Positions 7,704 through 15,177 of a stretch of 46,114 nucleotides of DNA are shown here, piece after piece. Below the pieces are notes generated by a model. The model was not told where the DNA came from, made no database searches, and saw only the letters and a list, made by a program, of their open reading frames with translations. The stretch is from positions 1-46,114 of the forward strand of contig JADQBC010000009.1 of NCBI GenBank assembly GCA_016903655.1, in the 5' to 3' direction. Positions within the stretch are counted from its first letter, which is position 1, and each line of letters starts with the position of its first letter. Made by a program: the position numbers and the translations under genes. Source of the DNA: Gomphosphaeria aponina SAG 52.96 = DSM 107014. Lineage in GTDB: Bacteria; Cyanobacteriota; Cyanobacteriia; Cyanobacteriales; Gomphosphaeriaceae.

Positions 7704-9035
7704 ATGAAAACAATACCAACTTTAGAACTTGAGCATCTGAGAGAAGATCTGGAAAAAACCAGCACCATCGAGTTAAAGCATGGCGAGAAGTATCGTACTT
7801 CTGAGTGGTACACGGGTGCTGGAGATATTGCCCATAAAAAAGATGGTCGCTCTTTTGAAGTAACAGCTACTTATACCCTAAGGGCGGAAGTAAAGGTAAT
7901 GGAAGGGGTGTTTGACCCAGCTAACCCCACTTTGGCTCAGATTTACAACAGTCGCGGGCGATGTGTGGCGATTGTTGACCAAACGGTGGATGAACTGTAT
8001 GGCAAGTCCATCCGTAATTATTTTGAATGCCACGAAATTCCCCTAGAAATGACTGCTTTTCGGGCTTGGGAAGCGGACAAAACTCCTGAAACAGTACATA
8101 AAATTTTAGCAGTTTTGGGGAAAGATGGTTGTGATGTGTCCCGCAATGAGCCAGTATTGGTAGTAGGTGGGGGAGTATTGAGTGATGTGGCTGGGTTTGC
8201 TTGTGCTTTACAACACCGTCGGACTCCTTATATTATGGTGGGGACTACTGTAGTAGCGGCTATTGATGCTGGCCCTTCTCCCCGCACTTGTACTAATGGA
8301 AAGGAGTTTAAAAACAGTATCGGTGCTTATCATCCCCCAGTCCTAACTCTCGTGGATCGTAATTTCTTCCGTACCCTCGCCACTGGTCATATCCGCAATG
8401 GGATGGCAGAAATTATTAAAATGGCAGTGACAGATGACCCAGTATTGTTTGAACTCCTCGAAGAATATGGCCCGCGTCTGGTAGAAACTCACTTCGCTAC
8501 TTTAGAGGAAGATAAGGTGTTGACTGAAATAGCTGATGAGGTGATTTATCGGGCGTTGTACTCTTACATGAAGCATGAGGGCACGAATATGTTTGAGACT
8601 TACCAAGATCGTCCCCATGCTTATGGTCATACCTGGAGTCCCCGCTATGAACCTGCAGCTAAATTAATGCACGGTCACGCTGTAACTATTGAGATGGCTT
8701 TTGGGGCTACTTTGGCAGTGGAACTGGGTTGGTTAAAACCCGCAGAACGCGATCGCATTCTCAACCTCTGTGGTGAGTTGGGTTTATCTGTCTTCCATCC
8801 CATTATTGAAGATATTGACTTGATGGTGGAAGGTCAGAAAAATATGCGACGGAAACGGGGTGATGGTGGTTTATGGGCTCCTCTTCCCACTGGTATTGGT
8901 GCTTGTGACTATGCGCAAGAAGTTCCCCGTGAATTATTTGAAACTGCAATAAAAGCACATAAAACTGTTTGTGCTGTTTTCCCTGATGGGGGTGCAGGGA
9001 AAGAAATGTATCTCAAAGACTTGGGTTTAGAGTAG
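7704..9035 (+). CDS. mysA: Sugar phosphate cyclase of the DDGS/EVS family (MysA, divergent type)
   Basis: 443 residues, dehydroquinate synthase-like fold. NAD-binding segment EPVLVVGGGVLSDVAGFACA starts near residue 149. RNGMAEIIK, HAYGHTWSP and HGHAVTIEM supply the expected glutamate and histidine zinc ligands. With mysB directly behind (9 bp), the role is cyclisation of sedoheptulose-7-phosphate to desmethyl-4-deoxygadusol, the first step of mycosporine synthesis. It has ~30 more N-terminal residues than the Anabaena/Nostoc MysA proteins I remember (~410 aa). The substrate region reads AGPSPRTCTNGKEFKNSIGAYH where those have an AVNHRKLKNRLGAYH-like segment, so it is a different subtype. It could instead make a related valiolone-type cyclitol, but the neighbours favour mycosporines. 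Start ATG is preceded by AGGA at 7691-7694. Confidence 0.85.
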   Translation: MKTIPTLELEHLREDLEKTSTIELKHGEKYRTSEWYTGAGDIAHKKDGRSFEVTATYTLRAEVKVMEGVFDPANPTLAQIYNSRGRCVAIVDQTVDELYGKSIRNYFECHEIPLEMTAFRAWEADKTPETVHKILAVLGKDGCDVSRNEPVLVVGGGVLSDVAGFACALQHRRTPYIMVGTTVVAAIDAGPSPRTCTNGKEFKNSIGAYHPPVLTLVDRNFFRTLATGHIRNGMAEIIKMAVTDDPVLFELLEEYGPRLVETHFATLEEDKVLTEIADEVIYRALYSYMKHEGTNMFETYQDRPHAYGHTWSPRYEPAAKLMHGHAVTIEMAFGATLAVELGWLKPAERDRILNLCGELGLSVFHPIIEDIDLMVEGQKNMRRKRGDGGLWAPLPTGIGACDYAQEVPRELFETAIKAHKTVCAVFPDGGAGKEMYLKDLGLE

Positions 9036-9044
9036 GGGAAAATA

Positions 9045-9878
9045 ATGACAAAAACATTAGAACGAGAAAAGACCGCCAGACCTGTCACCCCTTTGGCTAT
9101 TCTGGTAGAACACCTGGAAAAAGCAGTTCAGATGCTGGACAAGGCAAATGTACCAGCAGAACTTGCTACTTCTCTCAAAAAAGCTTACGACCTGGCAGTC
9201 GGCATAGATCCTTATCTCAATGAATATAGCACACCTGAATCCCCAGAGTTAACCGCACTAGCACGGAAAACGAGGGAGGAAGACTGGAGTAAAAGATTTT
9301 CTGATGGGGAAACAGTCCGTCAGTTGGAACAAGAAATGTTGTCTGGACACATAGAAGGTCAAACCCTGAAAATGTTTGTGTACATGACTGGGGCAAAAAG
9401 GATTTTAGAAGTAGGAATGTTTACTGGTTACTCCGCCCTTGCTCTGGCAGAAGCTTTACCAGTAGATGGTGAGTTAATTGCTTGTGAAGTGGATCAATAT
9501 GTGGCAGACTTGGCGAAGAGTTGCTTTGCTGCATCCCCCCATGGCAGTAAAATTACCGTAGAAGTTGCCCCTGCTTTGGTGAGCTTGCAAAAACTGGCAG
9601 ATACTGGGGAGTCTTTTGACTTAGTGTTTATCGACGCCGATAAAAAGGAGTATGTAGATTACTATAAGTTACTCCTAGAAACTAGCTTATTAGCCCCCAA
9701 TGGGTTTATTTGCGTAGATAACACTTTATTTCAGGGACAAGTTTATCTACCCCCAGCAGCAAGAAGTGAGAATGGAGAGGCGATCGCCGGGTTTAACCAG
9801 TTTGTGGCTGAAGATCCACGAGTGGAACAAGTGATCCTCCCCTTACGGGATGGTCTCACCATCATCAGACGCAAATAG
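9045..9878 (+). CDS. mysB: O-methyltransferase making 4-deoxygadusol (MysB)
   Basis: 277 residues, close in length and sequence to the Anabaena enzyme as I remember it. SAM-binding motif ILEVGMFTGYSALALAEALP at ~120-139, acidic motif CEVDQY, then FIDADKKEYVDYY and ICVDNTL, the metal-dependent class I O-methyltransferase (CCoAOMT-like) signature. The stretch RKTREEDWSKRFSDGETVRQ is characteristic of mycosporine methyltransferases. It methylates the cyclase product to 4-deoxygadusol. It starts 9 bp after mysA and is surely co-transcribed with it. It is followed by a small GTAGGGG...CCCCTAC inverted repeat and 800 bp of repeats before mysC. Confidence 0.93.
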   Translation: MTKTLEREKTARPVTPLAILVEHLEKAVQMLDKANVPAELATSLKKAYDLAVGIDPYLNEYSTPESPELTALARKTREEDWSKRFSDGETVRQLEQEMLSGHIEGQTLKMFVYMTGAKRILEVGMFTGYSALALAEALPVDGELIACEVDQYVADLAKSCFAASPHGSKITVEVAPALVSLQKLADTGESFDLVFIDADKKEYVDYYKLLLETSLLAPNGFICVDNTLFQGQVYLPPAARSENGEAIAGFNQFVAEDPRVEQVILPLRDGLTIIRRK

Positions 9879-9882
9879 TTCC

Positions 9883-9908
9883 GTAGGGGTACATTGCGGT
9901 GCCCCTAC
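9883..9908 (+). terminator. Inverted repeat directly after mysB
   Basis: GTAGGGG (9883-9889) pairs with CCCCTAC (9902-9908), five bases after the mysB stop. There is no following T tract, so it is a weak terminator candidate or a palindromic repeat relic. It implies that mysC may need its own promoter. Confidence 0.4.
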
Positions 9909-9915
9909 CTAAAAG

Positions 9916-9973
9916 TGGGGAGAAGGGAGAAGGGAGTGGGGAGAAGGGAGAAGGGAGTGGGGAGAAGGGAGTG
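9916..9973 (+). repeat. GGGAGAAGGGAGT purine-rich tandem repeat
   Basis: Repeated units of GGGAGAAGGGAGAAGGGAGTG run from just after the mysB hairpin into the first copy of the 80-bp duplicated segment. No coding signal. Similar purine runs occur at 10229-10247 and 20217-20250. Confidence 0.7.
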
Positions 9974-10315
9974 GCCAGAGGGTTTGGGTTGGGTTAGTGG
10001 TGTTTGTAACTATATAATTCATAAATCAATTCAGCAACGCCATGAAGAATTAATCCTGTTGGGTTTCGTGTCTCAACCCAACCTACAAGAGTGGCGATGC
10101 CTACGGCGGGCTTTCGCCTACGCACTATGTTAACTTAAATACCAAAATGTAGGTTGGGTTAAACGAAGTGCAACCCAACACCCACCAAACGGCGTTGCGT
10201 TATGAGCATGAAGCCTTAAAGTAGCGGAGTTGCGGAGAAGGGAGTGGCCAGAGGGTTTGAGTTGGGTTAGTGGTGTTTGTAACTATATAATTCATAAATC
10301 AATTCAGCAACGCCT
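9962..10315 (+). repeat. Two near-identical ~80-bp direct repeats in the mysB-mysC gap
   Basis: The segment beginning GAGAAGGGAGTGGCCAGAGG and ending TCAGCAACGC lies at 9962-10040 and again at 10237-10315 with a single evident mismatch (GGTTTGGGTT against GGTTTGAGTT). Between the copies are imperfect hairpins of another common type (TGTTGGGTTTC...CAACCCAACCTACA at 10058-10087; GTAGGTTGGGTT...AACCCAACA near 10150-10181) and GCGATGCCTACGGCGGGC. A shorter relative lies at 20240-20300. I see no reading frame of interest here. Confidence 0.75.
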
Positions 10316-10682
10316 AAAAACATATATAGCAAAGAGGGGAATAGTATTGACATTATCAAAATCTAAAACTTAATAATAGTAAGGGTTTTCCTTCTGCCGA
10401 TCGCGCTTCTGCCGATCGCGCTTCTGCCTTCTGCTATAGTTACTAATTTGTTATGACCGTTTGTGAGATTTTTAGCAAATCTACATTTTATACTGGAGTT
10501 ACCAAATATTGAGCTAACGGCTGCCACTGTATCCCATCCCCAAGGTTGCATTTAGGAATACTTGAAAACCCACATTTAAGGGTGGGTGATTATCCGTAAT
10601 CAACGTTATACAGACTTACCCATCGCTGTTTCAGAGCGGCTGTACTAATTAGATTTTAGCATATAAGTCCATAAAAGTGATT
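10316..10682. other. Non-coding gap before mysC
   Basis: AT-rich sequence with a tandem GATCGCGCTTCTGCC unit (near 10398-10430) and a small hairpin CCCAC...GTGGG at 10570-10587. No gene and no clear sigma-70 promoter could be assigned, although mysC transcription must be reset here if the mysB inverted repeat terminates. Confidence 0.4.
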
Positions 10683-12035
10683 ATGATGAACCCAATACTA
10701 TTTATAGTCCAAAAAAAAGCGATCGCCCTCTTCCAAAACCTGGGAACTCTGACCTTACTTTTACTAGCGTTTCCCTTCAACCTACTCCTAGTTTGCACCT
10801 CATTAATTTTAAATTTCCTGCGTACACCATTAGGGAAAAAAGTTGTAGCCAAAAACCCCAAAAACATCCTCATAACTGGGGGGAAAATGACCAAAGCTTT
10901 ACAACTAGCTCGTTCATTTCACGCAGCAGGACATAGAGTTTTTCTAGTCGAAACCCCTAAATATTGGTTATCTGGTCATAGGTTTTCCCAAGCAGTAGCC
11001 AACTTATACACTGTTCCCGCACCAGAAAAAGACCCAGATGGTTACTGTCAAGGACTATTAGCAATAGTCAAAGGAGAAAAAATTGATTTATTTATTCCCG
11101 TATCCAGTCCAGTTGCGAGTTATTATGACTCTTTAGCTAAACCAATTTTAGCACCCGATTGCGAAGTTTTGCACTTTGACCCTGACATCACCAAAATGTT
11201 AGATAATAAATTCACCTTGTGTACTCAAGCAAGTGAATTAGGATTAACTGCACCTAAAGTTTTTTTCATTACTAACCCCCAACAAATACTCGATTTTGAC
11301 TTTACAGCCCAGGGCAGTAAGTATATACTTAAAAGTCTTCGTTATGACTCAGTTACTCGGTTAGATTTAACCCAGTTGCCTTTTGAGGGCATGGAAGAAT
11401 ATGTCAAAAAATTACCCATTAGTGAAGAAAGACCTTGGGTAATGCAGGAATTTATTACTGGTCAAGAATACTGCACCCACAGCACTGTGAGAAATGGAAA
11501 AATTAGACTTCACTGCTGTTCAAAATCTTCTCCTTTTCAAGTTAACTACGAAGAGGTGGATAAACCAGAAATTTATCAATGGGTTGAGGAGTTTGTTGGG
11601 AAATTAAACCTTACTGGTCAAATATCCTTTGACTTTATACAAACAGAAGAAGGGACAGTTTATCCTGTGGAATGTAACCCCAGAACTCACTCAGCAATTA
11701 CGATGTTCCATGACCATCCTGGGGTAGCAAATGCTTATCTTGACGCTCGGGATGAACCAGCAATTAAACCCCTGCCAAATAGTAAGCCCACTTATTGGTT
11801 ATATCACGAACTTTGGCGACTAAATGAGATTAGTTCATTATCGGATTTACAAGCTTGGATTGATAAAATTGTCAAGGGGACAGATGCCATTTTTCGGGTA
11901 GATGACCCTTTACCATTTTTAATGGTACATCATTGGCAAATTCCTTTACTTTTGCTGGATAATTTACGGAAATTAAAAGGTTGGGTCAGGATTGATTTTA
12001 ATATTGGGAAGTTAGTAGAGTTGGGGGGAGATTAA
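10683..12035 (+). CDS. mysC: ATP-grasp ligase forming mycosporine-glycine (MysC)
   Basis: About 450 residues. After an N-terminal hydrophobic segment (LLLLAFPFNLLLVCTSLI), the ATP-grasp region starts with ILITGGKMTKALQLARSFHAAGH. Further motifs are ETPKYWLSGHRFSQA, YILKSLRYDSV, WVMQEFITGQEYCTHST and ECNPRTHSAITM, the last holding metal-binding residues. The end GKLVELGGD is as in Anabaena MysC. The enzyme joins glycine to 4-deoxygadusol, giving mycosporine-glycine. Three starts are possible: GTG 10677, ATG 10683, ATG 10686; I chose the first ATG. The symporter gene follows after 15 bp. Confidence 0.93.
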   Translation: MMNPILFIVQKKAIALFQNLGTLTLLLLAFPFNLLLVCTSLILNFLRTPLGKKVVAKNPKNILITGGKMTKALQLARSFHAAGHRVFLVETPKYWLSGHRFSQAVANLYTVPAPEKDPDGYCQGLLAIVKGEKIDLFIPVSSPVASYYDSLAKPILAPDCEVLHFDPDITKMLDNKFTLCTQASELGLTAPKVFFITNPQQILDFDFTAQGSKYILKSLRYDSVTRLDLTQLPFEGMEEYVKKLPISEERPWVMQEFITGQEYCTHSTVRNGKIRLHCCSKSSPFQVNYEEVDKPEIYQWVEEFVGKLNLTGQISFDFIQTEEGTVYPVECNPRTHSAITMFHDHPGVANAYLDARDEPAIKPLPNSKPTYWLYHELWRLNEISSLSDLQAWIDKIVKGTDAIFRVDDPLPFLMVHHWQIPLLLLDNLRKLKGWVRIDFNIGKLVELGGD

Positions 12036-12050
12036 TATGGTAGGAGACAA

Positions 12051-13442
12051 ATGGTAATTGCAGTTACTTTAATCGCGTTGTTGCTATCATTTATCGTGGT
12101 AGGGATAGTTTCGGAAACTCAAAAGCAAAACACCACTACTGACTATTTACTTGCTAGCAGAAATGTTAATCCTTGGTTAACCGCTTTGTCAGCCATGGCT
12201 ACTGGTCAAAGCGGTTTGTTGTTTATCGGTCAAGTTGGTTTTGCTTACACCAGAGGTGTGTCTTCTATTTGGTTAACTATTGGTTGGGCCTTCGGTGACT
12301 ATCTCGCTTGGTGTTTGATTTTTAAACGGTTACGGGAGCTTTCAGCAGCCAATGCTATTGATACTGTCTCCTCTTTTTTGGGCCACAATGTTCGAGGTTC
12401 ACGGTGGATTGTGTTTGTATCAGCAATAATTACAATTGCCTTTTTGGGATCCTATGCCGCAGCTCAACTCGTAGCAGGAAGTAAGGCACTCTATGCCGTT
12501 TTTGGTTGGAATTATTATCTAGGTATTATTCTGGGGGCGGTTATTGTGGGGATCTACTGTTTTTCTGGTGGTATCCGCGCCTCCATTTGGACTGATGCAG
12601 TGCAGGCCATAATTATGATTGGTTCTTTGTTGCTGTTGTTGGGGGTGACGGTAGTTGAGGGTGGGGGAGTGGGTGAAGTTTGGCGTTCCCTCGGTGAGAT
12701 CGACCCCGCATTAATTAATTTTAATCCTCCTAACTTGCAGTTGGGTTTGTTACCTTTTATATTTGGGTGGGTGGTAGCAGGTTTTGGTGTGGTGGGTCAG
12801 CCTCATATTCTGGTTCGAGCAATGGCCATCGACTCGGCGAATAATATGGGTTTGGCACGGGATATTAAGGTTGTTTGTGGTTTAATTACTTCTTTTTCTG
12901 CTATTGGTGTGGGTTTGACAGGCCGTATACTATTACCAGCGATGCTAGCTGGTGGAGACCCAGAGTTGACTCTCCCCTATTTAGCGCTAGAATTTTTGCC
13001 AGATATTTTAATAGGATTGATGCTAGCTGGACTGTTTTCTGCAACTATGTCCACCGCTGACTCCTGTATCCTTTCCTGTTCTGCTGCTTTGACTCAAGAC
13101 CTTTTCCCTGGTGCTGCTCACTCTTATAAGTTGGTTCAGTTCGGCACATTGACTGTAACGGTTATTGTTTTGGCGATCGCCTTAACGGGAGATGACAGTG
13201 TTTTCACTTTGGTTACTTTCTCCTGGTCTGCTTTAGCTTCTGGTTTAGGCCCTTTATTGGTGGTGCGTGTCCTCGAAAAACCCATCACTACCCCAGTCGC
13301 TTTAACCATGATGCTTACAGGTATTTTTGCTGCTTTATCTTGGAATTTGGTGCTCCACCTTTCCAGTATTGTTTATGAAGTGCTCCCTGCTATGGCAGCA
13401 GGCACTTTAGTTTATTTCTTACTTCCTAAAAAACAAGCATAA
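12051..13442 (+). CDS. Sodium:solute symporter (SSS family) in the mys locus
   Basis: 463 residues, about 13 hydrophobic membrane segments. Family signs: TTTDYLLASRNVNPWLTALS near the N-terminus, the loop FSGGIRASIWTDAVQAIIM, and VGQPHILVRAMA followed by SATMSTADSCILS, as in PutP-type sodium/proline symporters. It lies 15 bp behind mysC, so it is very probably in the same transcript. PutP relatives take up amino acids, betaines or other small solutes with sodium. A role in supplying an amino acid for mycosporine synthesis, or in moving the product, is inference from position. Symporters are not part of the classic mysABCD set as I know it. Confidence 0.85.
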   Translation: MVIAVTLIALLLSFIVVGIVSETQKQNTTTDYLLASRNVNPWLTALSAMATGQSGLLFIGQVGFAYTRGVSSIWLTIGWAFGDYLAWCLIFKRLRELSAANAIDTVSSFLGHNVRGSRWIVFVSAIITIAFLGSYAAAQLVAGSKALYAVFGWNYYLGIILGAVIVGIYCFSGGIRASIWTDAVQAIIMIGSLLLLLGVTVVEGGGVGEVWRSLGEIDPALINFNPPNLQLGLLPFIFGWVVAGFGVVGQPHILVRAMAIDSANNMGLARDIKVVCGLITSFSAIGVGLTGRILLPAMLAGGDPELTLPYLALEFLPDILIGLMLAGLFSATMSTADSCILSCSAALTQDLFPGAAHSYKLVQFGTLTVTVIVLAIALTGDDSVFTLVTFSWSALASGLGPLLVVRVLEKPITTPVALTMMLTGIFAALSWNLVLHLSSIVYEVLPAMAAGTLVYFLLPKKQA

Positions 13443-13461
13443 TTCAAGCTAACCATGTATG

Positions 13462-13540
13462 AAGGCAGAAGGCAGAAGGCTTGGCAGAAGGCAGAAGGCT
13501 TGGCAGAAGGCTTGGCAGAAGGCAGAAGCAGAAGGCTTGG
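13462..13540 (+). repeat. GCAGAAGGCTTG tandem repeat
   Basis: Imperfect repeats of GCAGAAGGCTTGGCAGAAGG start 20 bp after the symporter stop. Related CTTCTGCC units occur on the other side of mysC near 10390-10430. No coding or RNA role is visible. Confidence 0.75.
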
Positions 13541-13548
13541 CTTTTATA

Positions 13549-13629
13549 CAACCATCAACCATCAACCATCAACCATCAACCATCAACCATCAACCATCAG
13601 TCAACCATCAACTATCAACCATCAACCAT
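13549..13629 (+). repeat. CAACCAT heptamer tandem array
   Basis: About eleven mostly perfect copies of CAACCAT (ATCAACC) with two interruptions (CAGTCAACC, CAACTAT). This is a short tandemly repeated repeat of the kind common in cyanobacteria. It ends at the 3' end of mysD (stop at 13622-13624), so the last repeats overlap that gene. Shorter arrays of the same heptamer lie at 16117, 16388 and 42391. Confidence 0.9.
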
Positions 13630-14668
13630 GGGTTCGCTTTGCTGCGGCACTCCATAAAGCCAATGTCACATCTTCCAAAGATTCACCACCTGCTAGAAGC
13701 ATTCGCGAAATCATACTAATTTTACCAAAAGACCAAAACAAACCTGCCTCGAGTAGATAGGGCTCATTGGTTTCCTTATGTATTCTAAAATCATATAAAG
13801 AATAATCCCGACAACCTAAAGCAAGATGAGCCTTTTTCGCCGCCTCTGCTAGTTTCTCAAATAATTCTGGCGTGATATGAGCGGGACAGATTGGTGTGGC
13901 TGCTGGTTTCTCAGATTGCTGGCTCGGCATTCCGTCCTCTTGGAGTTCAAGTTTATCATGTATCGTTCTGATGGGGTGCTCCTCGGTGACTAAATACTCA
14001 ATTATTGGTAGTACAAAAAGCTTGCCCCCACGCTCAACTACCCCCACGCGCACTTCCCTACCAGGAATATAATCCTCAACTAATAAAGTCTCGTCCAGTT
14101 CAAAGCCAACTCGCAAGCTTTCTGCGATCTGAGCTTCATTTAAGACTAATGTAACACCAAAGGAGTTGTCTTCTGAGTTGGGTTTCACAATGAAGGGAGG
14201 CTGCATGGTGATGGTGTCTCCTCGACCTATTTGCTGTGCTCGAGCCACTCGCACACCAGATGCAGCCACCACACTTCTTGTCTGAGCTTTGTTAGCGGCG
14301 ATCGCTGTACAATGGGAGGGAGACCCAACTAGGGGAAGTCCCAGGATATCTTCAAAAAATCCCCGCATACTGGTCATTCCTGGAAAACAAAACAGATGGG
14401 GTACTACTACATCAACTTGAGGGAGTTCGGCAATCATTTCTTGAAGTGATATCTTGTTAGATAGGGAGTCTAAGGATGTTCCTAACTGCCAAAGACCATC
14501 AGGAGCTACGATTGCATAGTAACTACTTACACCTACTGGTTGCACTACTTCCTGGGCGTATATGATTGAGAGTTTGTAGTAAAATTCCGATATTAAAGAA
14601 CCTGCGAGGTGCAATACTCGCAACAAAGGTATGGTAGCTGAGGAGTGCTTAATTGTTTCTAATGTCAT
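13622..14668 (-). CDS. mysD: D-Ala-D-Ala ligase-like mycosporine ligase (MysD)
   Basis: 348 residues on the minus strand. D-Ala-D-Ala ligase-type ATP-grasp features: VVVPHLFCFPGMTSMRGFFE, GLPLVGSPSHCTAIAANKAQ, PFIVKPNSEDNSFGVT (ATP lysine), LLVEDYIPGREVRVGVVE, and YSLYDFRIHKETNEPYLLEAG (metal-binding end). In Nostoc the homologue attaches serine, threonine or another amino acid to mycosporine-glycine, giving shinorine, porphyra-334 and similar sunscreens. Here it is convergent to mysC and the symporter rather than in line with mysABC, so it has separate transcription, presumably from the region after 14668. The C-terminal codons run into a CAACCAT repeat (ending ...KRTHG). Confidence 0.9.
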   Translation of the reverse strand: MTLETIKHSSATIPLLRVLHLAGSLISEFYYKLSIIYAQEVVQPVGVSSYYAIVAPDGLWQLGTSLDSLSNKISLQEMIAELPQVDVVVPHLFCFPGMTSMRGFFEDILGLPLVGSPSHCTAIAANKAQTRSVVAASGVRVARAQQIGRGDTITMQPPFIVKPNSEDNSFGVTLVLNEAQIAESLRVGFELDETLLVEDYIPGREVRVGVVERGGKLFVLPIIEYLVTEEHPIRTIHDKLELQEDGMPSQQSEKPAATPICPAHITPELFEKLAEAAKKAHLALGCRDYSLYDFRIHKETNEPYLLEAGLFWSFGKISMISRMLLAGGESLEDVTLALWSAAAKRTHG

Positions 14669-14842
14669 AACAATTTGTTTTTTTGTCAGAGTTTCACTCT
14701 AGCATTTTCACTTATATTTATCAAGGCCAGTGTGGTGGAAAAGACCTTAAAGTTAGGGGTTTTGTTTCTTTTATATTCTAATATAGTTACAAAAAGTCAA
14801 ACCAGGGGATTAATAAATAAAAAAAAAAATTGGCTTTACCCC

Positions 14843-14872
14843 TTGACACAGAGGAAAAAATTATGTTATAAA
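14843..14872 (+). promoter_or_regulatory. Sigma-70-type promoter upstream of the EamA permease
   Basis: TTGACA at 14843-14848 and TTATAA/TATAAA at 14866-14872 with a 17-18 bp spacer, an almost consensus promoter. It points toward the permease gene 300 bp downstream. The long leader contains a hairpin GTTATCAG...CTGATAAC (~14968-14990) and the GGGCGGGTTT palindrome at 15006-15061, so the transcript could be a small RNA or a long 5' leader. The remainder of 14669-15177 shows no gene. Confidence 0.55.
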
Positions 14873-15005
14873 AGAAGAAAGTGAGGTGTTCTTACAGCGC
14901 CAAAAATTCTGACACTACTTGACTAATTTGGTTTGGTAGGCAAGAGTAAACTACCCTCTATTTTTAAATGTTATCAGTTGTTACCTGATAACTGCTTTGA
15001 GCAGA

Positions 15006-15061
15006 GGGCGGGTTTGGCTCAACAGGTAATTCTGTCAATGAGGTTATTGCTAAACCCGCCC
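15006..15061. repeat. GGGCGGGTTT palindromic repeat
   Basis: GGGCGGGTTT (15006-15015) pairs with AAACCCGCCC (15052-15061), then CCGTAAGTTTT. It sits in the leader between the promoter at 14843 and the permease start, and could act as a terminator. Confidence 0.65.
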
Positions 15062-15177
15062 CGTAAGTTTTAACTGATAACTGATGTAAGGGTGTGGCTA
15101 CAAACGTCACGAAAATTAAAGCCATTTAAGAAATATTCTTGCTAGCATCCTTTTAAAAGTGTGGGTATCAACTGAAT

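Noticed and set aside
9894-10133. 79-codon open frame after mysB
   Set aside because: It is built from GGGAGAAGGGAG repeats and the duplicated intergenic segment; composition is not protein-like.
10556-10650. Possible riboswitch or structured leader before mysC
   Set aside because: Only one short hairpin (CCCAC/GTGGG) is visible and no known riboswitch core could be recognised.
13549-13629. CRISPR-like regular repeat
   Set aside because: The repeat unit is 7 bp without spacers, so it is a simple tandem array, not CRISPR.
13455-13760. Two overlapping plus-strand frames (86 and 101 codons) after the symporter
   Set aside because: They translate the GCAGAAGG and CAACCAT repeats and then run antisense to mysD.
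14675-14884. 69-codon frame in the mysD-permease gap
   Set aside because: No ribosome site, basic low-complexity product, and it covers the promoter at 14843.
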